Below, piece by piece: positions 55,187 through 64,000 of a stretch of DNA of 64,000 nt. The translations under genes and the position numbers were made by a program. Within the stretch, counting starts at the first letter, position 1. Each line of letters opens with the position of its first letter. Where the stretch lies: positions 1,565,665 through 1,629,664 of the forward strand of contig NW_020653200.1 of the NCBI RefSeq assembly GCF_003589595.1, in the 5' to 3' direction. Under the pieces are notes generated by a model. That model was not told the DNA's origin. It saw only the letters and a program-made list of their open reading frames with translations, and searched no databases. This DNA comes from Hyposmocoma kahamanoa. Taxonomy: Eukaryota; Arthropoda; Insecta; Lepidoptera; Cosmopterigidae.

Positions 55187-55914
55187 GCAGGTAACCGTCG
55201 GACCTGTATCCGAATACGCAGGGAATTTAAAAAAGACCTAAAGTAATTGTACCGAAGTATAAATTTAATATACAAAATAAATTAAAAGTAAACTATGATA
55301 ACCGGATCCGATGCTTTAGTAAGTAAATGATGTTACACAATCGGTTATATACATAAGTGCCCAATTAATAATTTTCATATAGGCCGTTAATAACAGTAGA
55401 AAAGTTTCAGTATATAGGAGCGTACGTTCTAATTAGTATATACTAATTATATGTAAGCTTTTGCCTGCAAACCGGCGTGTTTAAAATGGCTCACCAAACT
55501 TTACGCAAACAAGTAACGCTCCAACACGGGGCCCGAAAATAGTTTCGCTAGTGTATCCCCTTATACATAGATAGTTTTGCATAGTTTGTATTGTGTGATA
55601 TTGATAGAATAAATTATGCTCGTGTCGCGCTACACCCGCGAAAAAGAATGCCGTATTGCCAAGTATATTTACTTGATACAATGTACTAAATAACTGAATA
55701 CTTAATACGACAAATAGAATAGCTCACTTCCTCATACTGAAATTATCTTTTTCACCGCTAGTCATTTTTCTGTCACAAAGACAAACTGTTTGATCTCCGG
55801 AAAATGAATGAGCCTCTTGTAATATTCCACAGAATTGATACTTTAGTGTATCGTCAATCTACATGCGTCCTGTTTCCGGGCACGGGTCCCCTTTTAAGTT
55901 CACTAGAATAGACG

Positions 55915-55959
55915 TATATATATAATTTTAATTGCAACGCTATTAAAATTATATATATA
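55915..55959. repeat. Perfect 18-bp AT palindrome
   Basis: Left arm 55915-55932 and right arm 55942-55959 pair exactly around tgcaacgct. Confidence 0.85.
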
Positions 55960-56826
55960 ACATATATATTAGAAAGCAATAACATACATCTCTGACAGAC
56001 AAAATTTCAGAAATGTTTTTACACAAAATTAACTAGATTCCTTTAATTTATATACACTCAGCTATGAATAAATAAATTGCAAAACGATGAAATTGTTTGA
56101 GGAAATACTTTCCACAACGACAGGCGGAAGTTCGGAAAACTCGTCCGCTCAGCGCCGGAAGACCGATCGTCAAGTATAATAAGAAAAAGATTAAGCACCA
56201 AGCTTAATTTGTTATCAACTCAATATTTTATTGTAACAATATGAAGTTTTACTAAATTAAACTAATTAATTAAAAGGAACTTAAAAACATATTAATAAGT
56301 AGTATTGCAGTCTTATGTCATCTCTCAATGATCTAAATTATCTGTTGAAATTAGGATTTTTTTTAAATTTAAAATTATTAATATTATAATATTTAATTTT
56401 TTTTTTTAATTTAATTTTTTTTAATAATTTAATTTAATTGGTATCCTGGATAGAAAACTGACTTCTTTTGCAAGGACCTGGGGTTTGTCGAACAATAGGT
56501 TTCAGTGGTGAGGCGTGGAAATAGTTTTTATTAAAGCCGCCCAAAAACAAAAAGCACCTGCCTTAATACTTTACATTTTATACTTAAAACGTCTTTCGCA
56601 GTTAGAAAGGCGCCTTGTGACACTTACACACTAACACTTATTTGCACACAAGATACTAAATAAAATAGTACAGTACCTTAATGTCACTGATTAAGTTATT
56701 CTTCAGTTAAATTGAGTACCATTTGTACTAAATTACTTTAAAAACAAACTTTCGTATCGCGATGGTGACAGTAAGTAGCAAGTGTTGCCTTTTTAATATT
56801 TATTTACAACAACTAACTACATATGA

Positions 56827-56866
56827 ACGTTTACGTTCTTTACGTAGCCATAAAGAACGTAAACGT
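56827..56866. repeat. Perfect 16-bp inverted repeat
   Basis: ACGTTTACGTTCTTTA pairs with TAAAGAACGTAAACGT around eight bases; outer 'aactac' and 'gtagtt' extend the pairing loosely. Confidence 0.85.
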
Positions 56867-58963
56867 AGTACGTAGTTTTGAAATAACACGACCAAACGTT
56901 ACATTTTCGTAATATTATTTATCGTTAACATTTACAAAATACTAATTAACCACTTGTATTAATATGTTATTATATTAATTTTGTTTGTTTTATGAAAGTT
57001 TTACAACTGTCTAAGTTTCGGACATTGATTATAAACAAATCAGCATTTTAAAAACAAACCGTATGGTTGTTGAAATAAGGTTTAAATTTACGTGAACGCT
57101 ATTCACATACCCCGATGGTTTTCAAGTTTTCTGCCGCCATTATTAATTAGGCCTTATTCTTCAATGGACTTTTGACGAACGTGTGCGTGTATTTTGATAC
57201 ACTCACATAAGTTTTACGAATGAAATAGAAGTTGCGATCCGACCCGTTTGCTTGCTGTGGATGGATGAGATGTCGAGTATGATGGCATACTCCGTATTAT
57301 CAAAGAATGGTGACTGACACTTTCATTATTGAATATTTTGAGTACGTTAAAAAGTGGTATACGTTTTTTAAGTGGTGGGGTATGCGCTGCTGTCTAGTAT
57401 TTTTTTGATGATACGTGGAAAATTTAGGCTAGCAGGTGGGATTCGACTTATGTGCACGTCTCGACACTGAGGTTTATGGAGTGGAATGTTCTTTGTGTTG
57501 TCACCTCAGTTTATAGTGTCTCTCACGATGTAAAATTTTAATTTGGCATTTAGAACAAAGAAGGTATCTAAACAAAAATTACCTAACTTAAGATACAGTT
57601 TTATTCTATATGCGAGTTTACAAATACGTTAAATGCGCTTAAGCTGTTCTCCACAGACACAGACATATATCTAGATGTATGTCTGTGCTGTTCTCTTATG
57701 TCATAGCGGTAAGAACGTTCATTATTAATGGTATGTCTCACCTGTTCTCGTGCCCACTGTGTTCAATCGCAGCAGCCGCGATGACCTGCTAAAGGTAATA
57801 GACAAGGGTATAGAGGTGGCAGCTTAGTTAGTTATTTTTGTCATTGACTCGATAAAAAGAAAATTAATAATGTTAGAGAGACGCAATGTGCTTTTTTGGT
57901 TTTACTCTAATTTATAATACTACTTTGCAATGTTACTAAGGACTACAATAAAAAATGGTTTATCATTATTGGTTACTTGTTAAAGAAATAGGCCAGGCGT
58001 TTGTATGTTCACGATTATTTAACTCACCATGAGAGACGACGCTACGAACTGAAATGACATTAGTTTAAAGTGTCTCATTTTTATATTGGTATTAACCAAA
58101 TACTTTGGTCTGTGCCCGTGCAACTTTGAGGAACGTGCATATTGAATCATACACACATTAATTAGATCAAATCATCTTGAGTTTCGAGAGCACTGCAGTG
58201 CACTCAGGTTTCCATTTAATAGACCGTTGATGGTAGTGTAAATAGGGATAATTTTCAAAGTTACTGCGTAACTTTCGTCATTCGGTGTATGGCATGGTGT
58301 GGCAATATTTCTTTACAACGATGAAAGATTTTTCAATTGAATATTTATTTAAAACTTCTATTTGACTGATAAATAAGAAGTAAACGCGAAACAACTCAAG
58401 CACAACTTGAGGACGTCCCAAAGAAAGACCTTCTTTATACACAGAAAGAGCATGTGTAAAACTATTGAGGCGAAAGATGTGTCCGGATCGCAGCATGTGG
58501 AAGGTTGTGGTCGGTGCTTAACCCGATGGGAAAGAAATATATTTATGTCTAAATTAAGCGTGTTCCAGGATCAAAAAAGCTGATGAAACTTTTTAAAAAA
58601 CACGCGTTGCTGGACGCATTGCTATAGTAGAGTGTGAACCTATATGTTTTGTAAAAAAGAAAATACTGAGCGCGAGGTCGATAGCTGACTGAGTGCTATT
58701 ATTACTTGAATATTCGCTGTGTTTTTACGTTTATAAAATTCATAATAAATTTGTTGATATATTTTAATATACGATGCATTTCATTGCGTCGTGCGAGTTG
58801 TTGTTGGCTCAGTTTATCAGCCGCAATTAATCTTCGCCGTGATCGCATGGCAGCTAACATGTGAGGTCTTTGTCACCGTGAAACAGTCCCCTTAAAAATA
58901 GTTTTTAATTTGAAGGCGAGTTGGTATTGTTGCAACCATTTTTTATAATGAAAGCACTCCATC

Positions 58964-59001
58964 GCACCGTATGGATTATGAAATAATAGTCCATACGGTG
59001 C
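58964..59001. repeat. Perfect 12-bp inverted repeat
   Basis: GCACCGTATGGA and TCCATACGGTGC around a 14-base AT loop. Confidence 0.8.
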
Positions 59002-59670
59002 CGTGCCGTTGTTAATTGATTGAATGAATGGTTATACTCACAAAATATATTAATGACATTTATATCTCTTATATCTATTCTATTTCTACCTCAATATATT
59101 AAGAATTAAATGTATGTTGGATTGCGATTAATTAGTAAATATATCAGAACTTAATTTCGAACCACAGTTGACCGCCCTAGCGTCAATCGTAGAGGGTATG
59201 TCTAATGGACACTAGTTAGTAGTTTAGTTTTTTAAGTAATTGGGCGAACTAGGTAGTGTGTCTTTGATTATGATAATGGTCAAATTATTCGCCTTAGGTT
59301 TGGATTATATTATTTGTATGAACTTATATAATATGTATATATAAAAGTAGTAAACTAGTGATGAGTTGATAACATTAACATATAGGTATGTTAATAAATA
59401 ATTGAAAATTTGTAAAGCTACGCATTTTTTGTATGTTTGACGATGTTTTTGTTCAAGTGATAATGAATTATATTTAGACACATAAGAAAAACAGTTACAC
59501 TGCCCTTATATTAACTGGTCACGGGCTGTCCCAATGTAAACTTACAGATCGGATATACAGAATTGGTTCGCCTTTATATTTGCATATTATCATAAGCTCG
59601 GACGTACTCCGACGTAATTATCTTTAAAACGTTTTAAAGCTACCTTTGTCTTGAAGAATTAATTTTATTT

Positions 59671-59680
59671 NNNNNNNNNN
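59671..59680. other. Assembly gap (10 N)
   Basis: Ten unknown bases. Right after it the sequence turns GC-richer (aaggccggcctttgacggta), so the join between the two sides may not be reliable. Confidence 1.
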
Positions 59681-60000
59681 AAGGCCGGCCTTTGACGGTA
59701 TTACACGGGGGTGTAAAGAGTGGTGCACAAAGTCCGTCGTACCTAGGATATATCAGGATATGTCGAAATCCATTGTAGTAGCCAATCGGCGTGGACCATG
59801 CGGATTATTTTTTATCCCTGACGAAGTGGGCGCTAACGAAATGACATGAAACATGCATGCAAATTCCTTTTATGTCATGTATAATAGCATTATCGAGTTC
59901 TTACGCTTCCGCGATGGAAAATGAAACGATTTTTTTTCGTATATTTTCAAAGAAACCAGCGTTTCGTGCTCTTACTGGTTCCAAGGTCACAGCGACATCG
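59681..60000. repeat. Repeat-like sequence next to the gap
   Basis: 59918-60000 ('aaaatgaaacgatttttttt', 'caaagaaaccagcgtttcgt') is a diverged copy of the sequence around the hairpin at 34500-34650, without its second arm. The part from 59681 to 59860 looks repeat-derived by composition only. Confidence 0.5.
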
Positions 60001-60204
60001 CAGTAGCATTTTTATAACACGGAATAATTTTACTTCTGTAACGAGTTTATTTATTTTTCAGTCCAAAATAAAATATTAGCGTTTAGAACCAGCACCACAG
60101 AATTAGTGCGAAATATTTGATGTTATTGCTTGATGCGGTCTCTAGAGCTTGCGAGCGCATTGTCGATAGCGTCATGACGTGACATAATGCAACCATAGGA
60201 GATA

Positions 60205-60262
60205 CTGGGAAACTGTCTCAAGAACCATTCAGTCTGTTTTAGTGACAACAATTTTGGTATAT
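60205..60262. mobile_element. Fragment of the 26.2 kb foldback element
   Basis: 'ggaaactgtctcaagaacca' followed by 'gtgacaacaattttggtat' matches one arm of the element at 26248-26662. Confidence 0.65.
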
Positions 60263-60904
60263 AGGAAATGAAACTATTTTTCAAATTTTAACAAAATTTT
60301 ATCAAAAATTTTTCACACAAAATTAATAAAATTGACAACATTTTTTAAAGTTGATTGATCAGTTTTTTAAAAGGATGATTTCAGTGTATCGGAAGAAAAA
60401 TGTCGGGACAGGTGAAGTTGGTTTGTAATAAATAGTTTTTTTTTTCATACGAAATGAATACCTAACAAAATATATTTTGGAATTAGACCTTTTTGAATAT
60501 GCCCGCCATTAAAGAGCTATTTCCGTTTTTATTAATTTATTATTTAAAATCAAAAGTATCGAGCCAACAATCTGAGAACCAACGGCGAAGCCCGAAGCGT
60601 CCACACGCCACTGTACTTAGATAGAAGTAAACGGAGGCTCTAATCTCTTGTAAAACATATTTCCCGATGTAGTGGAAATAAGATACTTATAGGATTTTTC
60701 CGTTATAAGTCTTTCCGTTAGTTCAGTTCCCTTTTCTTCGAAGCTATGCCAGGTTTTAGGGAAAACTATACATAACAATAATGCCTAGCATTCGCACAAT
60801 TCCCAGTACTTTGAGTGCCAGAATAACGATAATTCTGATGGCAATACCAGAATACTCAGACTATAGCCAACGTAAATACGTTTCGTTTACTAAATTCGCC
60901 CAAA

Positions 60905-60972
60905 TCGGGAATCGAATCGGCAACTTCCCCATCATGCGCCCTTAGTACTAACTGTTGTGCCACTGAAGAGCA
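60905..60972 (-). repeat. Second type of tRNA-derived SINE head
   Basis: On the minus strand: 'cagtggcacaacagttagta' (A-box region) and 'gccgattcgattcccga' (B-box region), about 35 bases apart. It differs from the SINE at 51908. No folded cloverleaf with a closed acceptor stem is seen. Confidence 0.5.
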
Positions 60973-61110
60973 TAAGCACATCCCGTAACCTAACCCCGAC
61001 CATGCGCCCTAGGGCGAGACCGTCCCCACCGTAGGTGGGGTACAGAGCTCGTAGCAAGTGTAATTATGGAGCTGTCAATATTAATTTATATCCGTTTCAC
61101 CATCCTTTGA

Positions 61111-61137
61111 TGTAAAGTGCTTCCGGTGCACTTTACA
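61111..61137. repeat. 10-bp inverted repeat
   Basis: TGTAAAGTGC and GCACTTTACA flank a seven-base loop. Confidence 0.7.
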
Positions 61138-62179
61138 CACTATTAAAATTTTTCACAGATATCACGACTAGTATAGGTGTAGCAGAATCTCATATAGGAA
61201 TCACTGAGACAAATTTAATATTGTAATGGGCAACGTTAATGCGGTAGGAAAAAAATTACTGTGTACTTTAATTGACTGCATTTAATGGTCCATCTCTATT
61301 GTTTAATATCTGTATGAATATGTGTGCACGGAAGGGATAAGTAGTTAACACTTTTAATGATGAAACAAATTTTATAACAATAATAAATCTCTTCGTGAGG
61401 AGTAGAGTGCTTCTCTTGAAAAATCTAAATAAAAAATTACTTCTTAACTTATATTGCTCAACAAATTTGTTTTCCATTTCTATCGCACCTCCTAAGAAAT
61501 AGTGGCATAGCTTACATTTGCAAAAAAATCCAGAAAACGATTTAAAATTTTTGTTTTTTTGTTTTTAGGGCTACTGAGTACTTTTAAAAAGTCCTTTAAA
61601 GTTATTCTATTACAAGCATTACGCCCTGTGTAGAAAAATAAAAGCATGCGTGATAGACTTAGTTATTGCGAAGAAATTTAATTTTCACTTTTTTTTTAGT
61701 TAAACCTGTGTTTCATTGTATTGCGATATTTTCAGCTTTTAGTCCTGTTTTCTGATTAAGTCTTTATACAGTTATATACTCACTTGTAATATTTGAGACC
61801 CGTTTTCAAATCGTGGATCGTGACTCGGACCTGAAGCGGGTATATTAAAATTAAAATTTGCTATATGTATGTAAGGTAAATTGGACTGTTCTTTTATAAA
61901 TTAAAAATAAGCTAGTTACTTGATAACTTGCGTGACTATAGATAGATCAGAATAGGGTAGTTTGCATTAATATTAGACATAACTGGTCGATGCCTTTACC
62001 ATGTCGACTAGTCAACTGTGACAAAATAAATATATACTATTTAGAACAGACAAAATTAGTTCATTGCCAATAAGATGACAGTTCACATTTAATGCGCTTT
62101 AATTTTGAACGTTAAAACCAGTCATTTCATCCATCACTCACACTCAAAATTTTTATAGTTATTTTGTTCATTAAAATGG

Positions 62180-62395
62180 TTGCAGGCTGCGCATGTTTGG
62201 CAGTCACGGGTTGCTAGGCGGCTTCGATGACTCGTACGCGGCCAATATTTCGCGAGGCTTGAACGCCAAATATCGCGGATGGCTACCTCCATTGATTGGC
62301 AATATTTCCCCTTTGTTAATTAAAGGAACCGTCATTCCGCGTACACTCAGTTTAGGAAACAACTTAAGTGCGATGCTACGTAACTTCAATTGAAA
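62180..62395. other. Unidentified sequence open on both strands
   Basis: A 66-codon frame is open on the plus strand (62193-62393, starting MFGSHGLLGGFDDSYAANIS) and another 66-codon frame on the minus strand (62204-62404, with SVRGMTVPLINKG and ILPINGGSHPRYLAFKPREI). The region is GC-richer than its neighbours and has a clear edge near 62185 and 62395. It could be a piece of a transposon or a retroposed gene; I do not recognise either protein. Confidence 0.35.
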
Positions 62396-62679
62396 AAAAA
62401 ACAAACTAAAATCCTAATGAGGTCACGCAGCATTTTAGAGAAAAATCAATATTTTCCATATAGTAACAAAAACTACCTGTAGTTAAACTGGAACATTAAT
62501 ATGATTATTTCTATCCCATCTAGATCGTGCATTAGTGTTATTCGTTAGGTAAAAAAAATGTCTTACATTAACTCTGTGAATCGAAGCAGATGTGTATGAA
62601 ATCTAAAAAATATTGTTTAAATTTTTTGTTCATTCTTATAATACAAATGTGATGTTCAAACTTTTCAGAATAATTAGAA

Positions 62680-63114
62680 CTAGTAGGGAAGTTCGGTTTT
62701 CACAGTTCGCGCTTCATGATTTAATGAGGATCCGGTAATTCGGTATATACATAGCGATACGAGACACGAGCGCCTCACACCCCTCACACCCCTCACACAT
62801 AACACGATCACCAAAATTGACCTCCCCTGTCGCGTGGCTTTAAATCTGATTGGACGTAGCTGGCTGTTTGCAAACGTCATCAAAGGAAATTTTGTTAAAA
62901 GCGATATAGCGCAAAGGGCTAAAACAACTATAGCATAGTTGCTAGCAGCTGCTGCTAGAATTTGTAGGGGTGATCGATTATCTATATATATATCAGTTAT
63001 AAACATGATGCTTAGAAGTTTAGACAAAAGGAATGTGCAAGTAAAGGCGAATAATACTATTGCACCGGACAATATATAAGAGACATAATGTTTTACGATG
63101 TAGGAAATCACCAT
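62680..63114 (-). other. Open frame of 144 codons, doubtful
   Basis: Longest unexplained frame in this part. It would have several hydrophobic stretches (for example ILSGAIVLFAFTCTFLLSKL and ASNYAIVVLALCAISLL) followed by a basic part. Its C-terminal section runs through a short 'ctcacacccct' tandem repeat (62775-62799), and there is no family match I know. It is more likely chance than a gene, but it is adjacent to the mariner and might belong to another element. Confidence 0.2.
62775..62799. repeat. Short tandem repeat (ctcacaccc, 3 copies)
   Basis: Three near-perfect copies of a nine-base unit in 'gcctcacacccctcacaccc'. Confidence 0.85.
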
Positions 63115-63131
63115 ATATAATAGGGGTTAAA

Positions 63132-64000
63132 TTATGAAATTGCCGATTTGTACTGCAAATCTGAATTGTTTATTTTTTAAAATTTAAAAAAAATTATTTA
63201 ATCAAAATAGTTGCCATTATTATCTATACATTGCCGCCATCTAATGGGAAGGTTATTAATGCCTTTGCGATAGAACTCCGACGATCTAGACTGCACAAAC
63301 TGTGTGAAAGCATTTTGTACTGCCTCCTGGGAAGAAAACTTCTTGTCACGTAGATAATTGTCCAAATCACGAAAAAAATGGTAGTCCGTTGGAGCAAGGT
63401 CTGGTGAATACGGAGGATGACGAATGGTTTCTAACTGCAGTTCCTGAAGGGTCAAAATGGTTTCTCGTGCTGTGTGAGGTCTCGCGTTGTCGTGGAGCAA
63501 TAATGGTGAAGATCGATTCATGAGTCGGGGCTGTTTTACTGCTAGTTTTGTCAACATGGTTCGGAGTTCGGCACAATAGACATCTGCCGTTATTGCTTGA
63601 CCAGATCGGAGAAAACTATAGTGAATAACACCATGCTGAGACCACCAAACAGTTACCATTACCTTTTTATTGGTAAGTTTTGCTTTAGGACACTGTTGTG
63701 GCATTTGACCTGGGGTCAGCCATTGCATTTTTCTTTTCCGGTTATCATAAAGAATCCACTTTTCATCACATGTTACAATTCGATCCAATATTCCTTCATT
63801 TCTGTACCGGTTCAACAAGGCAACGCAAGTTTCAACACGCGTTTCTTTCTGCAGATCAGTCAAATCATGAGGCACCCATTTTTCGTATTTTTTTTATTTT
63901 ATTGATTTGACGCAAGTGAGTCAATATTGTGGGTAAGGTAACGTTAAACCATGCCGCTAATTCCTGGGTAGTTTGACTAGGATCGGCTTCCACTATCTCT
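63132..64000 (-). mobile_element. Mariner element, 5' end outside the window
   Basis: The minus strand carries a mariner-family transposase (next entry) followed by an AT-rich tail and a likely 3' end near 63132 ('gtacaaatcggcaatttca', next to TA). The other end lies beyond 64000. It sits inside an rno intron, opposite to the gene. Confidence 0.8.
63198..64000 (-). pseudogene. Mariner transposase (DD34D), frameshifted
   Basis: Cuts and pastes the element at TA sites. The main frame (63198-63875) gives 225 residues: WVPHDL just before the first ATG, VTCDEKWILYDN with the first catalytic D (37), LLLHDNARPHTA with the second (129) and YSPDLAPTDYHFF with the third (164). The last two are separated by 34 residues, so this is DD34D. 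The C-terminus is complete (NNGNYFD, stop). Upstream, a different frame encodes an N-terminal helix-turn-helix part (VEADPSQTTQELAAWFNVT, then LTHLRQIN). The two frames are joined by a small indel within the A-rich stretch at about 63882-63904. Catalytic residues are intact, so inactivation is recent. Confidence 0.9.

Larger units (their letters stand above)
45280..64000 (+). other. rno intron 3, at least 18.7 kb (runs off the window)
   Basis: No exon encoding the PHD fingers is found. I looked for the conserved RCW and GLGIEYDE lead-in and for the Cys-rich finger pattern. Repeats within it are listed separately; stretches 45300-48200, 49330-50740, 52640-55900, 57100-58960 and 60300-62180 show little that I can name. 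Confidence 0.6.

Noticed and set aside
63597..63910. Plus-strand open frames of 102 and 70 codons
   Set aside because: They are antisense to the mariner transposase.
1..64000. CRISPR array, operons, phage or defence genes
   Set aside because: None found; the split genes, polyadenylation signals and transposons show an animal nuclear genome.

Overview
This window looks like a piece of a moth or butterfly (Lepidoptera) nuclear chromosome. It is strongly AT-rich, the genes are split by long introns with ordinary GT-AG junctions, and the space between exons is crowded with repeat types I recognise as typical of Lepidoptera: a tRNA-derived SINE, LINE tails, the 'gacttcaaaaaag' dispersed repeat, many small inverted-repeat DNA transposons (MITEs) and a mariner. 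There is one 10-base assembly gap (59671-59680).

Three conserved genes can be read by assembling exons. (1) On the minus strand, 3627-4225, a complete two-exon gene encodes a PPIL1-type cyclophilin, a spliceosomal peptidyl-prolyl isomerase. (2) On the plus strand, about 9219-22689, a gene of about nine exons encodes the RhoGAP68F / ARHGAP1 (p50RhoGAP) protein, with a Sec14/CRAL-TRIO-type lipid-binding domain followed by a Rho GTPase-activating domain. Its last seven exons are secure; the first coding exon and one optional exon are inferred. (3) On the plus strand, from 37122 to beyond the right edge, three exons encode the N-terminus of the PHD-finger protein rhinoceros (rno, JADE family). 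The exons with its PHD fingers are not in the window, so the intron after 45279 runs at least 18.7 kb.

Layout: 1-3600 is non-coding with nested repeats; 3.6-4.2 kb PPIL1; 4.2-9.2 kb is the spacer between the divergent PPIL1 and RhoGAP genes, with a decayed LINE, tandem repeats and a SINE; 9.2-22.9 kb RhoGAP68F with several MITEs and a minisatellite in its introns; 22.9-36.4 kb is gene-poor and rich in inverted-repeat elements; 37.1-64 kb is the 5' part of rno, with a minisatellite, SINEs (one split by a LINE), older repeat modules and, at the right edge, a nearly full-length mariner with a frameshift.

The three genes have no evident shared pathway (splicing, Rho signalling at membranes, chromatin). 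I see no bacterial-type operon, CRISPR array or defence system. The points most worth a second look are the repeat-gene interactions: a hAT-like MITE ending 20 bases before a splice acceptor of RhoGAP68F, a copy of the RhoGAP start exon inside its own first intron, a seven-member MITE family, and a LINE-into-SINE nested insertion.
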